A DNA stretch of 64,000 bases from Taeniopygia guttata (lineage: Eukaryota; Chordata; Aves; Passeriformes; Estrildidae), in NCBI RefSeq assembly GCF_048771995.1, contig NC_133027.1, positions 105,433,501-105,497,500 on the forward strand, read 5' to 3'. Numbering within the stretch: position 1 is the first letter of the stretch; each line of letters opens with the position of its first letter. The translations under genes and the position numbers were made by a program. Below, piece after piece: positions 45,931 to 55,000 of this stretch. The notes below the pieces were generated by a model. It saw nothing but the letters and a program-made list of their open reading frames with translations. It did not search any database and was not told where the DNA came from.

Positions 45931-46143
45931 TTCCTGACATGAGGAAGAACCTCCTTATTGTGCAGGTGACCAAGCACCAGAACAAGTTGACCAGAGAGTG
46001 TGGAGTCTCCCTGACTGAGGATACTGAAGAACATCTGGATGCCATCCTGTTCCCCATGCTCTGCCATGACCCTGCTTGAGCAGGGAGGTTGGACCAGATG
46101 ACCCACTGTGGCCCCTTCCAGCCTGACCACTTCTGTAATTCTG
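45931..46143 (+). mobile_element. CR1 LINE 3' fragment, sense orientation, GPATCH2 intron 1
   Basis: It reads CATGAGGAAGAACCTCC, GTGTGGAGTCTCCCTGAC, CCCTGCTTGAGCAGGGAGG and TTGGACCAGATGACCCACTG, and ends near TTCTGTAATTCTG. The similarity to the 49.2-49.6 kb copy suggests the same CR1 subfamily. Long antisense open frames at 45732-46158 are shadows of this repeat and the adjacent LTR. Confidence 0.9.
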
Positions 46144-48478
46144 CCCTATACAATACAAAGTAGTTCAGGAATTATATAATTTTATCACCGATTATACTGA
46201 TGATCCCCCTAAAAATTAGAACCAAGCTAACATGCAGTAAGTACATCTGACTTCTAAAACTGCTTCTTATCTAAGAAGGCACAACAATAAATACTATCAG
46301 TCTACCCATATTTAATAGTGAAGACGTGTTCAGTACAGAGTAATAGCATACAGTCAGTAAGATGCTGACATGAACTACATTTAACAAGGCTCTAACACAA
46401 ATGAATTGGTCAGCTATAAATGAGATTTGGAGCAATTTATCATGAGAGGGAGCAATTCTTGCAATCCCATTGCTGCCATTTACTGATATGCTTGCCCTTT
46501 TCAGAAGTATGACTTCATTAATTAATTGCCAAGGTGCCAAATCACATGACCTGTCAAATCATGGTAATATGCTAAAGCACCACAGTCATTATCAAAAGAA
46601 TCAGAGTGCCCAGCAAGTATCCAAAAGGCAAACTATTCTTAAATTGCCACATGAACTCACAATTTAAAAAACATTCTTCTTTGGAGGAGCTTTACCACCC
46701 AAAGTGAAAAATTTTACTCTGTGGCTGTTCTGAACCTACTAATCTCTTTAGGATCTTAATGTTTTTATAAAACACAAGTTCTTAATTTTCTACATCAAGT
46801 ATTAGACACTGTAAAAAGTATTTTCCTGCATCCCACTCAAACGGGCCTCCTTTAACAGACAGCTTCTGAAATAACTTGTGTATAAGAATAAGAGAGCAGC
46901 TCTGAGGAGCGGTCAGATTTTTAATGGACAACATTTCAATATTTTCCTCTGTACTGAATTCCTCTGAGCAGTGTGTACTTGCATAAGAAAATTTATTACT
47001 GTCTGATGACAATCACAGAAAAATATCCCTACACCTCATACTGCTGAGGGGCTACTCTATAAGCCTCTGCAACTAAATTACTTTATGTAGACACAAAATA
47101 ATAAAATTTGAAAACAAATGACAGGTCAATAAATAGTGAAGACTTTGACCGAACACAGGTTTGGAATGTCTTGGGCAATGTTTCTACTGTATACAGCATT
47201 AACACTCAAATAAAAATACTTGTGCCACTGGAGTATACCTCGTTCTCTGAAACATTCTGAATTACAACAACAGAAGTTGTTATATTTACAATAGGCAATT
47301 TTGGAACCCTAGCAACACCAGAAAACTTGTTCTAGCAAAATGATTAGCATCTGGCAAAAAAAAAAAAATCTTTGGAAGTTTTCTCATTTAGAAAAACGTA
47401 AATAAAAAATACTCACAGGGAAAAAAATAGTAGTATCGGCAAAAGTGGAGGAGAAATGAAGCACTAAACCTTTCCCTTCCTCTTGCTCCCCATCCCCAGA
47501 AAAGACTAAAGAAAAAGATGAAAGTCTGTTTCAGCTGGGAAAATCAACCAGCAGGTATCTGTATATGTAACATAGTCTCTAAAAGATGTTATCAATCTTT
47601 GGGAAAAAACCCTACAAACAAAACCCCATCACAATCCTCCTTGCTTGCATTAATAACTGAAACAAGAAAGAAGCAACACACACCAGTTGAGACCAAACAT
47701 ATCAAAAGATAGCCAACATTTCAGGAAGAAAATGAAAGCCTTCCCAGCTGGTTGCTTGGAACGTCTTGCTTCCATCAAGTCTCTCCACCACCAGTCTTTA
47801 TAGCTGCACGGGGTACTAACAGAACTGACCTTTTCTATTCTGTTACTCAGCCTTCCTTCCTTACAGTGCTACAATAAAAAAATTATGGCCTTTGAGGTCA
47901 CTGCTCGCATAAGAAATTACATAAAACAGTAAATCTATGCACTTTTGCAGGAGAACTACTCATACTTTCCCTGCTCGATGGCTACAGCAGCACTTGTTGA
48001 TTCTTGGCTTGCAGCAGAAAAGCTTTAGAGGAGGAAACACACACCGCGTTAGATGCTCAGCTACACACGCTGCGAGGGCTTTAGGCCCTAGAGAGCCTAC
48101 TACTACTGGAAAAACACAAACAGACAGGAAAACCTAACCCAGCTTGGGACAAAAGTTTTGATTCATCTTTCGCCCGCTGTCCCTTTTTCAACAAGGCGTG
48201 GAAGTTTCTTCCTCCAGCCCACTGCTCGCTCATAAACGCGTCCAGACACGGCAGTGGCACTGTCGGACCTCCAGCGCCTCGTCCCCCGGGGCCGGGTGCG
48301 GGCTCCATCACCTCCCCACAGCGAAAGGGGCAGCAGGGGGAGGGGAGGCCCGGCCGGACCGGGGCCACCACTCGCCCCCACGCCGGCCCATGGCTCGGAG
48401 ACGGTGTCCGGACCCCCCGGCAGAGAGCGGCCCCGCGGCCGGGCAGGGCGGCGGGCACGTGTGTCCCCCCGCGCTTAC

Positions 48479-48534
48479 CAGCTCTTCCTCGCCGCCTGAG
48501 CTCGGGTCGGGGTAGGCTCAGCGACCCGGAACAT
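48479..48534 (-). CDS. GPATCH2: GPATCH2 exon 1, coding part (residues 1-18 plus 2 bases)
   Basis: First coding exon of G-patch domain containing protein 2, a nuclear protein. The ATG is at 48534 and the exon encodes 18 codons plus two bases of a tryptophan codon. It ends at CTG before the donor GTAAGC (48478-48473). The split Trp codon is completed by the first base of exon 2, giving W19 followed by [10 protein letters not shown], exactly how the human protein reads across this junction (..NSW-HFSRT..). The N-terminal residues themselves are poorly conserved with human, which is usual for this exon. It lies inside the CpG island, 427 bp from the SPATA17 start codon on the other strand. The 5' UTR extends toward higher coordinates by an unknown length. 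The start is chosen because it is the ATG that opens this frame closest to the donor and gives a length near the human exon. Confidence 0.93.
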
Positions 48535-48961
48535 GAACCCGGCGCCTCCCCCGGCCGCTCCCCGAGGAGGCTGGCGCCGCTTCGCAGAGACTGGGCGAGG
48601 GGAGGCGTGCGGGGGCGAGGGCGGGAGGGCTCGGGCCGGGCGGGGAGGGCGCGGGCGGCCGGCGCTGCTCCTCAGTCCCCCATGATGCGAGCCCGGAAGC
48701 AGCCGCGGCACCGGAGGAAGCCGGACGCGACCACCTCGCCTCTTCCCGTTTTTTCGCTCGGCGCTGCCCAGGGACGCCGCGTCCCCTCCAGCACCCCCGC
48801 CTTGTGTTCGGTAGAGCTCGGCGGAGCTCTCGTTGCCCCCGGAGCACTGCCCGTGCCGGGCTGCGCGGCCGCCGGGAGCAGCGGCACCCCCGCGCCCGAG
48901 CGCACTGGACGGTCCCGTTGCCATGGCGGCAGCGTCCTGCGGGCGGGAGCAGGGAGCGAGC
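48535..48961. promoter_or_regulatory. Probable bidirectional promoter between GPATCH2 and SPATA17
   Basis: The 427 bp between the two divergent start codons must hold both 5' UTRs and the core promoter(s). It is very GC-rich with dense CpG and has no TATA box at a sensible place. Visible motifs are an Sp1-type GC box GGGCGGGG at 48638-48645, an ETS-type CCGGAAG at 48693-48699, and ATGGCGGC (YY1-like) at 48923-48930 overlapping the upstream SPATA17 ATG. TATA-less CpG promoters with ETS, Sp1 and YY1 sites commonly drive head-to-head gene pairs. Transcription start sites cannot be placed from sequence alone. Confidence 0.8.
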
Positions 48962-49029
48962 ATGGCCGCCCTGGCCCGGCTTCAGGAGAGGCTGGAGGGA
49001 CTCCGGGAGGAGTATTTCCTCACGAACAG
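48962..49029 (+). CDS. SPATA17: SPATA17 exon 1, coding part (residues 1-22 plus 2 bases)
   Basis: First coding exon of spermatogenesis-associated protein 17, a testis-enriched calmodulin-binding IQ-motif protein. From the ATG at 48962 it reads MAALARLQERLEGLREEYFL, then TN plus two bases of Arg23, ending before donor GTACCT (49030). Human SPATA17 begins MATLARLQ, so this ATG is preferred. An upstream in-frame ATG at 48923 would add 13 residues (MAAASCGREQGAS). That longer start has a C at position -3 and G at +4; the shorter one has A or G at -3 (gagcATGG) and G at +4. The exon lies in the CpG island shared with GPATCH2. Confidence 0.92.
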
Positions 49030-49195
49030 GTACCTGGGCAGTGCCGGTGGTGGGGAGGGATACACCGCCTTATGCTGGGCTGGGGCGGACGGGCCCTGCT
49101 CTCCCCCGGCAACGAGATGGAGGCAGCGCCCCTGAAAACTGTCCGGACTCCTCAGCGCGAGGGAGACACGGAGCTCCTGGAGAAGGTCCATGGGA

Positions 49196-49645
49196 GGCCA
49201 TGAAGATCATTAAGGAACTAGAGAATCCGTCTTACGAGGAAAGGCTGAGGTAGCTCGGTCTGTTGAGCCTCAAAAAGAGAACCTCCTCCGTGTGCCTAAG
49301 TATCTGAAGGGAGAATGTGACCAGATGGACCAGGCTCTTCTTCTCAGTGGTGCCAACCAATAGGACAAATGGCAATGGGTAGAAACTGGATGCACTGCAA
49401 GTTCAGTCTTAGTATGAGTAAGAACTTTACTGTGCAGGTGACCATGCACTGGAACAGGCTGACCAGAGAGAGGGTGGAGTCTCCCTCACTGGAAATATTC
49501 AAGAACCTAGACACAAGTTCAATATTCTGGACACAATCCTGTGCCATGTGCTCTGGGATGACCCTGTATGAGCAGGGAGGTTGGACCAGATGACACACTG
49601 TGGCCCCTTCCAGCCTGATGCACTCCGTGATTATACGATTCTGTG
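49196..49645 (+). mobile_element. CR1 LINE 3' fragment, sense, SPATA17 intron 1
   Basis: About 450 bp of CR1 3' end. It reads through the characteristic stretches GAGGAAAGGCTGAGG, AATGGGTAGAAACTGGA, CACTGGAACAGGCTG, GAGCAGGGAGGTTGGACCAG and ends in GATTCTGTG. It is 5'-truncated, as is usual for CR1, and sits about 170 bp downstream of SPATA17 exon 1. Confidence 0.92.
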
Positions 49646-49649
49646 AAAC

Positions 49650-49862
49650 ACTTTCGCTTTAAAATCCCTCTGGAAACTCCTGAAATTCGCTGAGCCTCGC
49701 AAGTTCCGCCCTCTCCAGCCTCGGGAGCCGACCTCCGTTCCCCTGTCCCGCCTCTGTCCCGCCCTAGAGGTGCAGTTCTTCCCCGAGCATCCCTCGGGAT
49801 GCGGCGCGCCAGGACCGAGTCCCTGCTCTTGTGGCTCACATCTGTGCCTGTGACTCGACGTT
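49650..49862. other. Second GC-rich, CpG-containing block in SPATA17 intron 1
   Basis: After the CR1 insertion the sequence returns to GC-rich composition with several CG dinucleotides (for example GCGGCGCGCC near 49801) before falling back to AT-rich at about 49870. It is probably a shore or detached part of the promoter CpG island. No exon was recognised in it. Confidence 0.6.
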
Positions 49863-52305
49863 TGTCCTCTTGCAAAGAAACGACTCATTTTTAAATATTT
49901 TTTAAAATTTTATTTACTTATTTTTAAAGTTAATGGAAAGAGATCAGGTCATATCTGTTATCCTCGTCCTCATCACCTGGGGTGTTTTGTGCCAAGGTTT
50001 CTGACTCCCAGAATGGTAGTGGCCAACTTTTCCCAGACCAGATCTTAGGAAATTAAAAGTTGTAAGACTTAAATATTGCAGAGATTTGTCCTAGAAATCC
50101 TTTTATTCAGCTGCACTGTTGCTATATGTGTAATGAAAAAGCTCAAACATAAAGAAACATCCCACATGTTTAGCACAGTTGTGGTTTTTTATTCACTAAT
50201 TAATGAATCATTTATTTTTGAATCTAATTACAACACCATTAGCATGAATAAAAAAGCTCCTGAACATTGCTAAAAGTTACAGAGATCAAGTCCTGCCTGC
50301 ATGTAGAGTGTTGTGTTTTTCTGTTCTTTGCCTGAACTTTCACTCATACTCTTGTGGCTGTACACACAGCAGTTCACTAAACAAACATCAGTTGCAGGAG
50401 GCTGTGCTTGTATTTCACATATTTCAGGTTAGAAAGAGCAGTCTGAGCCAGACTTGGAAATCCATTGGAGGGCAGCATGCTTGTTGTTTGGGGATTTCTT
50501 TTTTGGCAGAGCTCTTCAATTGTTTCCCTTTTAAGAATGGGCTATGATCCGTCAGATTCAGAAAATTCAGATTTACAGCTGAGAATGCAAATGAGAGGAT
50601 TCAAAGAGTCCAGTGCAGCAACAAGTCTTTGTAATGTTTTTCTGATCTTAATAACATTGCTGTTGTGCTTTATGCAGAACTCTGTTTATGTGAGAGGTAT
50701 GAGGTTTCCTAAACTGCCTTTTTAGGGAAAGCATCTTTCTAGGAAAGATGCCAATGATGCCACAGTGCAAGAATACCATAAGCCTGCATTTTGAGAAATA
50801 CCCTCAGCATAAGGATTAGAATATACAAGATCCATTAATTCATTCTCTTAAGTGTTATGCAATTTTATCACTCTACTTATTCAAGAACCTACTTTTATTT
50901 ACTGTAGTATCTGTATGTTAGGTGCTTGAGTAGGCCTTTTTAACTTTCAGTACAGCCTTTGTGAAGTATCTGTGACTCTCAAGAGCTTAATTCAAGCAGT
51001 ATGACAACTGTGTAATCTGATCAAAAGGGCAGGTATCTGCTTGAGAAGCTTACACCTCAAAACACTTCTGCTGGCAAGGGCAGCTGGAAGTGTTTGTGGA
51101 ACTATCCTGTGAGAAAAACAAGTCTGGTTTTAGTTTGCTTCAATAAAATCTGATCCTTCTGATCAAAATAATTTTCCTCTAAGGAAATGTTTTCTGGAGG
51201 TGTCTGGTTCCTGTTGAAGACTAGGAATCTGCACAGGAAAGGAACAAGAAAACTCTCTAGCCAGTTTTGAAAACTGTTCATTTTTAAACAAAAAAGCTTG
51301 TTTTCCAGAGTTTTCAAGCACTGAGAATGTCTCATGCACATCAGACACTGAAATTTTGTGCCTATTTAATGTGATTTGAGATCACATGCTGCACCAGATG
51401 ATATAAAATGAGTGGAGCTAATGTTTCTTGATCTCTGGTAGTAAATCTGCAATTCATTTCATTTTCAGACCTATAATGAGGATAATCCTAATTTATCAGA
51501 TAAACGATAATCTGGTTAGTATTTACTGAGGCAATTAATGTTGACATGAAACTTTGTTAGGAGAGCTAATTAAGAAAGTGAACTAATAGTAACCTGAGCG
51601 TTATTTTTTGTCAGGTGTAACAAAGAATTTGGTGACTATGGTCCTAATAAAAATGGGAAAGAATAAAAATCAATGAAAATTAAAATTTAATTTTAAGTTC
51701 AAAAACTTGTCAATTACTGACATTTTGAAACAAACAAAAGAAGAATGAAAGCTAGAGGTGATCTCATAGGTGAGTTTTACCCCTCAACATTGAAACTCAT
51801 AATGGTAATGATTTCTCCCTCAGTTCTATGAAAAGTCTCCTTCAGACTAACAACATGTTTCTTTAATCTCTTTTAGTTTCATGGTCTTCCTTACATGACT
51901 TTTAGCTTTGTCACAAACACTGTAGATTCACAGTTTTATACGGTTATGTTATTTTTGTTATTACTCAGGCCTAATTATCATTAAAGCATTATCCACATAT
52001 TTTACCTTCATGGAAGAAGTCCATGTGACATGCTGACATATATCTAAGTATTGTATGGGAATAAGAAATACCCACTCCCAAAACTTACATCCTCTACAAG
52101 CTGCAATATTCTTTGTTACCTTCATATTGTGCAACTAATGTAAATTAAATTTTTTTGTACTACCACTGAATTACGTATAATTAAAAGTGAAAAACCTGGT
52201 GAAAAGGATCCAAAACTGCAACAATAAAACATATTTAGAGTACTATTTTTGCTTTGGTTCTACATGAACATGCTGAGAAATATTACTACTTTTATATTTT
52301 TTCAG

Positions 52306-52395
52306 AGCTATAGATGAAGACAGAAAAAGAAAATACAAAGCTGCTGTCAAGATCCAGCGCTGGTTTCGAGCATGCAGAGTACAAGTCTGTCTGAG
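52306..52395 (+). CDS. SPATA17: SPATA17 exon 2 (residues 23-53), first IQ motif
   Basis: 90-bp exon with acceptor TTTTTTCAG (to 52305) and donor GTAGTA (52396). It encodes AIDEDRKRKYKAAVKIQRWF and then RACRVQVCLR. The stretch from about residue 35 to 53 fits an IQ motif (IQxxxRGxxxR-like), with I39-Q40 and R44 in the key positions. The human sequence here is ENDAAVKIQSWFRGCQVRAY. IQ motifs bind calmodulin, so this is the first of several such helices. Phase 2 in and phase 2 out agree with the flanking exons. Confidence 0.96.
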
Positions 52396-52715
52396 GTAGT
52401 ATATTAAGCCTCTCTTAATCCTTGTTTCAGCATTGAATTTTTCCTCAAAATTTCTCATGGTATTACTTGATTTTAATAAAATTTGAGCATTTTTGGAAAA
52501 AAAAAAAGGCAATTAAATATATGCTGTGGCATTGTAAGAAATAACAATTTTTGATTTTCAGAACTGTATACAATTAAAAAGGCATGATGCTAGAAATAAT
52601 GGAAATTATCTTCAGAATAAATATGCAGTATTGTTTAAGAAATCTTGTTATGACTGGGAGAAAAAGAAATAACTAGATATCCCTTGGATATGCTGTTTCA
52701 GGGACTTTTCATATA

Positions 52716-53132
52716 GAATCATAGAATATCCTGAGTTGCAAGGTCCCACAAGTATCTTCAAAGTCCAAGACCTAGCCCTGCTCAGGACAATCCTGAGAGT
52801 CACACCACATGTCCAAATGCTTCTTGGACTCTGGCTGGCTTGGGCTGTGACCACTTCTCTGGGAAGCCTGCCCCAGTGCTCAACCACTCTCTGAGTGAAA
52901 AACTCTTTCTAATATCCAACATAAATCTTCCCAATAGAGCTTCAGCCCACTCCCTCAGGCCTTGTCACTGGTCACCAGGGAGAAATCAGTGCCTGCCTCT
53001 CTGCTTCCCCTTGGGAGGAAGGTGTAGACTGCCCTGAAGTTTCTCCTCAGTCTCCTTTAGGCTGAACAGACCAAGTGACCTGAGCTACTCCTCATGTGGC
53101 TCCCCCTTCAAGGCCCTTCACCAGCTTTGTTC
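52716..53132 (-). mobile_element. CR1 LINE 3' fragment, antisense, SPATA17 intron 1-2 region (intron 2)
   Basis: It begins with the reverse complement of a CR1 tail (AGAATCATAGAATATCCTGA) and continues through typical antisense CR1 text such as CTTCTCTGGGAAGCCTGCCC and CAGTCTCCTTTAGGCTGAAC. It is about 415 bp long and lies in SPATA17 intron 2, about 320 bp after exon 2. Confidence 0.9.
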
Positions 53133-53145
53133 TGGGAAATGCTCT

Positions 53146-53204
53146 ATCAACACTGGGCTTGATCTTGGAGGTAGTTTCCAACCTTATTGATTCTATGATT
53201 TTAT
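53146..53204 (+). mobile_element. Short CR1 3' tail, sense
   Basis: About 60 bp reading TGATCTTGGAGG, then TTTCCAACCTTATTGATTCT, then ATGATTTTA, which is the sense 3' terminus of a CR1. It abuts the antisense CR1 just upstream, so the two are 5' end to 5' end. Confidence 0.8.
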
Positions 53205-53529
53205 AACAATGTTACAAATTTCCTGGAAACTATGGTTGGTCCGTTCTCCCAGAAAACCCTCTTCAATTTTTTTATGTCATAAGGCCAACTGGCCAAACCC
53301 TTCTGCTCAAACTTTTTGTATCTTCATAAAACAGGGTGGTTGAGGGAGAGGGATTGTTGCAACTTCTAGTTTGACCTCTTGCCTGTTGCAAGTAATTGTA
53401 CATCATCCAGACCTACTGTATGAAACCTAAAGAATGATTAGCTTAAATAACATTTACTACTTAATGGCCAATATTTCCCTCATAAGAAGATAGGCTGCAA
53501 TCATTATGTGCTCTTAGAAGAAATGTACT

Positions 53530-53775
53530 TGAGCTGCACCAGAGGAGGTTCTGATGAGATATTAGAAAGAAAAAATCAATAAAAGAATTATTAGACATTG
53601 GAATGATTTTCTGGGAAGATGGTGGAGTCCCCATCTTCTGAAGTTCAAGATGTGTCTGGATGTGGTGCTCGGCAATAAGATTTAGGGGTGATTATGGTGT
53701 TGCTGGATGGACAGTTGGACTGCATCATCTTCAAAGTTTCTTCCCACCTTGATTGCTTCTATAATTCTGTGATTG
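53530..53775 (+). mobile_element. CR1 LINE 3' fragment, sense, SPATA17 intron 2
   Basis: CR1 3' end, recognised by CACCAGAGGAGGTTC, GGTGGAGTCCCCATC, GTGTCTGGATGTGGTGCTC and the tail TTCTATAATTCTGTGATT. It is about 245 bp and more diverged than the copy in intron 1. Confidence 0.88.
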
Positions 53776-54298
53776 TCTCTGGCTTACTTAGGACAGCAGG
53801 CTCAATGTAGCCAATTCTCAGTGCTCTGAATTACCCAAAGACTGCCTTCACTGAGTGGAGTGCAAGGCTTATAAGTTTGATGTCCATAGTTAGGTGGTAT
53901 GAATGATCACCTGTACAGCTTTTTCTATTTCTCAAAGTAATAATTTGATCATTTTTTGCAAAACTTTATGTGCCATCAATTAGGAAATTTTTTGTAGCAA
54001 CACATGTATCAATATATAAGTAAATTAATTAAGGACAAAGTAAATATTCACAATTAAGCTAGGTGTAATTTTATAAAGCAGAAAGGTGTCTAAAAGTGAA
54101 AAAAGTATCTAAAAATTCAAGTGTCAGTAGGTTTTGTCAAATAGTTAAGAACAGTATAGCTGTGAAAATGTTGCATGAGAAAAAAATCCTGAATAAAAGA
54201 ATTTATTATGCAAATTAAATTGGCAAGACTTTTTCATTAAACTTTTTAAATAATATACAGGTAAGCTTGCAGTAACCTATGCTTTCCAAAAACAAAAG

Positions 54299-54383
54299 TA
54301 TGTGTGTATGAATAAATATATGTATATAATGGTCTCTGAGTGTGCATATGTATATATGTATATATATACATGTATATGTATAA
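54299..54383. repeat. Imperfect TATG/TATA microsatellite
   Basis: About 85 bp rich in GTATAT/TATG units with interruptions, in SPATA17 intron 2 about 120 bp before exon 3. Confidence 0.85.
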
Positions 54384-54506
54384 AGTATGATTATAGTGGT
54401 CATTTCTATGAAGCATAATACACTGTATGTTATTTTTATTATTATGAAAAATTAATAGATCTGAAGTATGAAAAATGAATTACTTTGTTAATATGTTTCA
54501 TTTTAG

Positions 54507-54588
54507 ACATCTGACCAAAATGGTGATTTTGATACAGAAGTGGTGGAGAGGTTATCTAAGAAGAAAACACTTCAGAGAAATAGTGGAG
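54507..54588 (+). CDS. SPATA17: SPATA17 exon 3 (residues 53-80), second IQ motif
   Basis: 82-bp exon with acceptor CATTTTAG (to 54506) and donor GTAGAA (54589). It completes Arg53 and reads HLTKMVILIQKWWRGYLRRK, then HFREIVE, ending in phase 0. The I62-Q63-K64-W65-W66-R67-G68 core is a clear IQ motif. The human counterpart reads HLNRIVTIIQKWWRSFLGRK. The bird copy has the canonical Arg-Gly where human has Arg-Ser. Confidence 0.97.
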
Positions 54589-54898
54589 GTAGAAAAGTAC
54601 TTTTTAAAATTTTATTTGGTTATTGGTTATTTGTAGGATATGTATGAATAATTCATTCACTGATTATTAAATTAAAAACTGAAACACCGTCCTTTATACA
54701 CACAGACACACTCTTAACTTTACTGTAATGAAAAGCACCATTAATTTCAGCAAGTCTACTTTTAACAGTCAAGTTAAGTCAGTGTTTAAGTGTTTGCAGC
54801 TCTGGAGTATTGGTCCCCAAACCAGCAATGAGATCTACTCATGCAGAAGTCTGCCCACATGATGCTAATCGCAGGATTGGAGCTTTAGAAGATGTTGC

Positions 54899-55000
54899 TT
54901 TTTTTTGGTTTTGCTTTTTTTTTTTTTTTTTGTTTTTTTTTGTTTTTGTTTTTGATTTAGTTTTGTTGTTCGGGGGTTTTTTTTGTGGGTTTTTTTTTTT
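54899..55000. repeat. T-rich low-complexity tract
   Basis: About 100 bp of nearly pure T with scattered G, on the coding strand of SPATA17 intron 3, about 310 bp after exon 3. The phenylalanine-rich open frame over it is an artefact. Confidence 0.9.

Larger units (their letters stand above)
48170..49150. other. CpG island spanning both first exons
   Basis: Base composition changes abruptly from AT-rich intron to a roughly 1-kb block full of CG dinucleotides, covering GPATCH2 exon 1, the intergenic gap and SPATA17 exon 1. All long overlapping open frames here on both strands arise because GC-rich sequence lacks stop codons, not because they are genes. Edges are approximate. Confidence 0.9.
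49030..52305 (+). other. SPATA17: SPATA17 intron 1
   Basis: 3.3-kb intron containing the CR1 at 49.2 kb and the second GC-rich block. From about 49.87 kb onward it is AT-rich unique sequence with nothing recognised. Confidence 0.88.
52396..54506 (+). other. SPATA17: SPATA17 intron 2
   Basis: 2.1-kb intron, about a third of it CR1: an antisense copy, a short sense tail and a third sense copy, plus a TATG microsatellite near the 3' end. Confidence 0.9.

Noticed and set aside
45732..46158. Minus-strand open frames of 132 and 137 codons.
   Set aside because: They are antisense translations of a CR1 fragment and the neighbouring probable LTR.
48081..49253. Many overlapping 70-200 codon open frames on both strands around the promoter.
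   Set aside because: They follow from GC-rich CpG-island sequence lacking stop codons. Only the short GPATCH2 exon 1 and SPATA17 exon 1 frames have homology and splice-phase support.
49519..49888. Minus-strand open frames of 85-118 codons near SPATA17 exon 1.
   Set aside because: Antisense of the CR1 tail plus the GC-rich block; no protein homology recognised.
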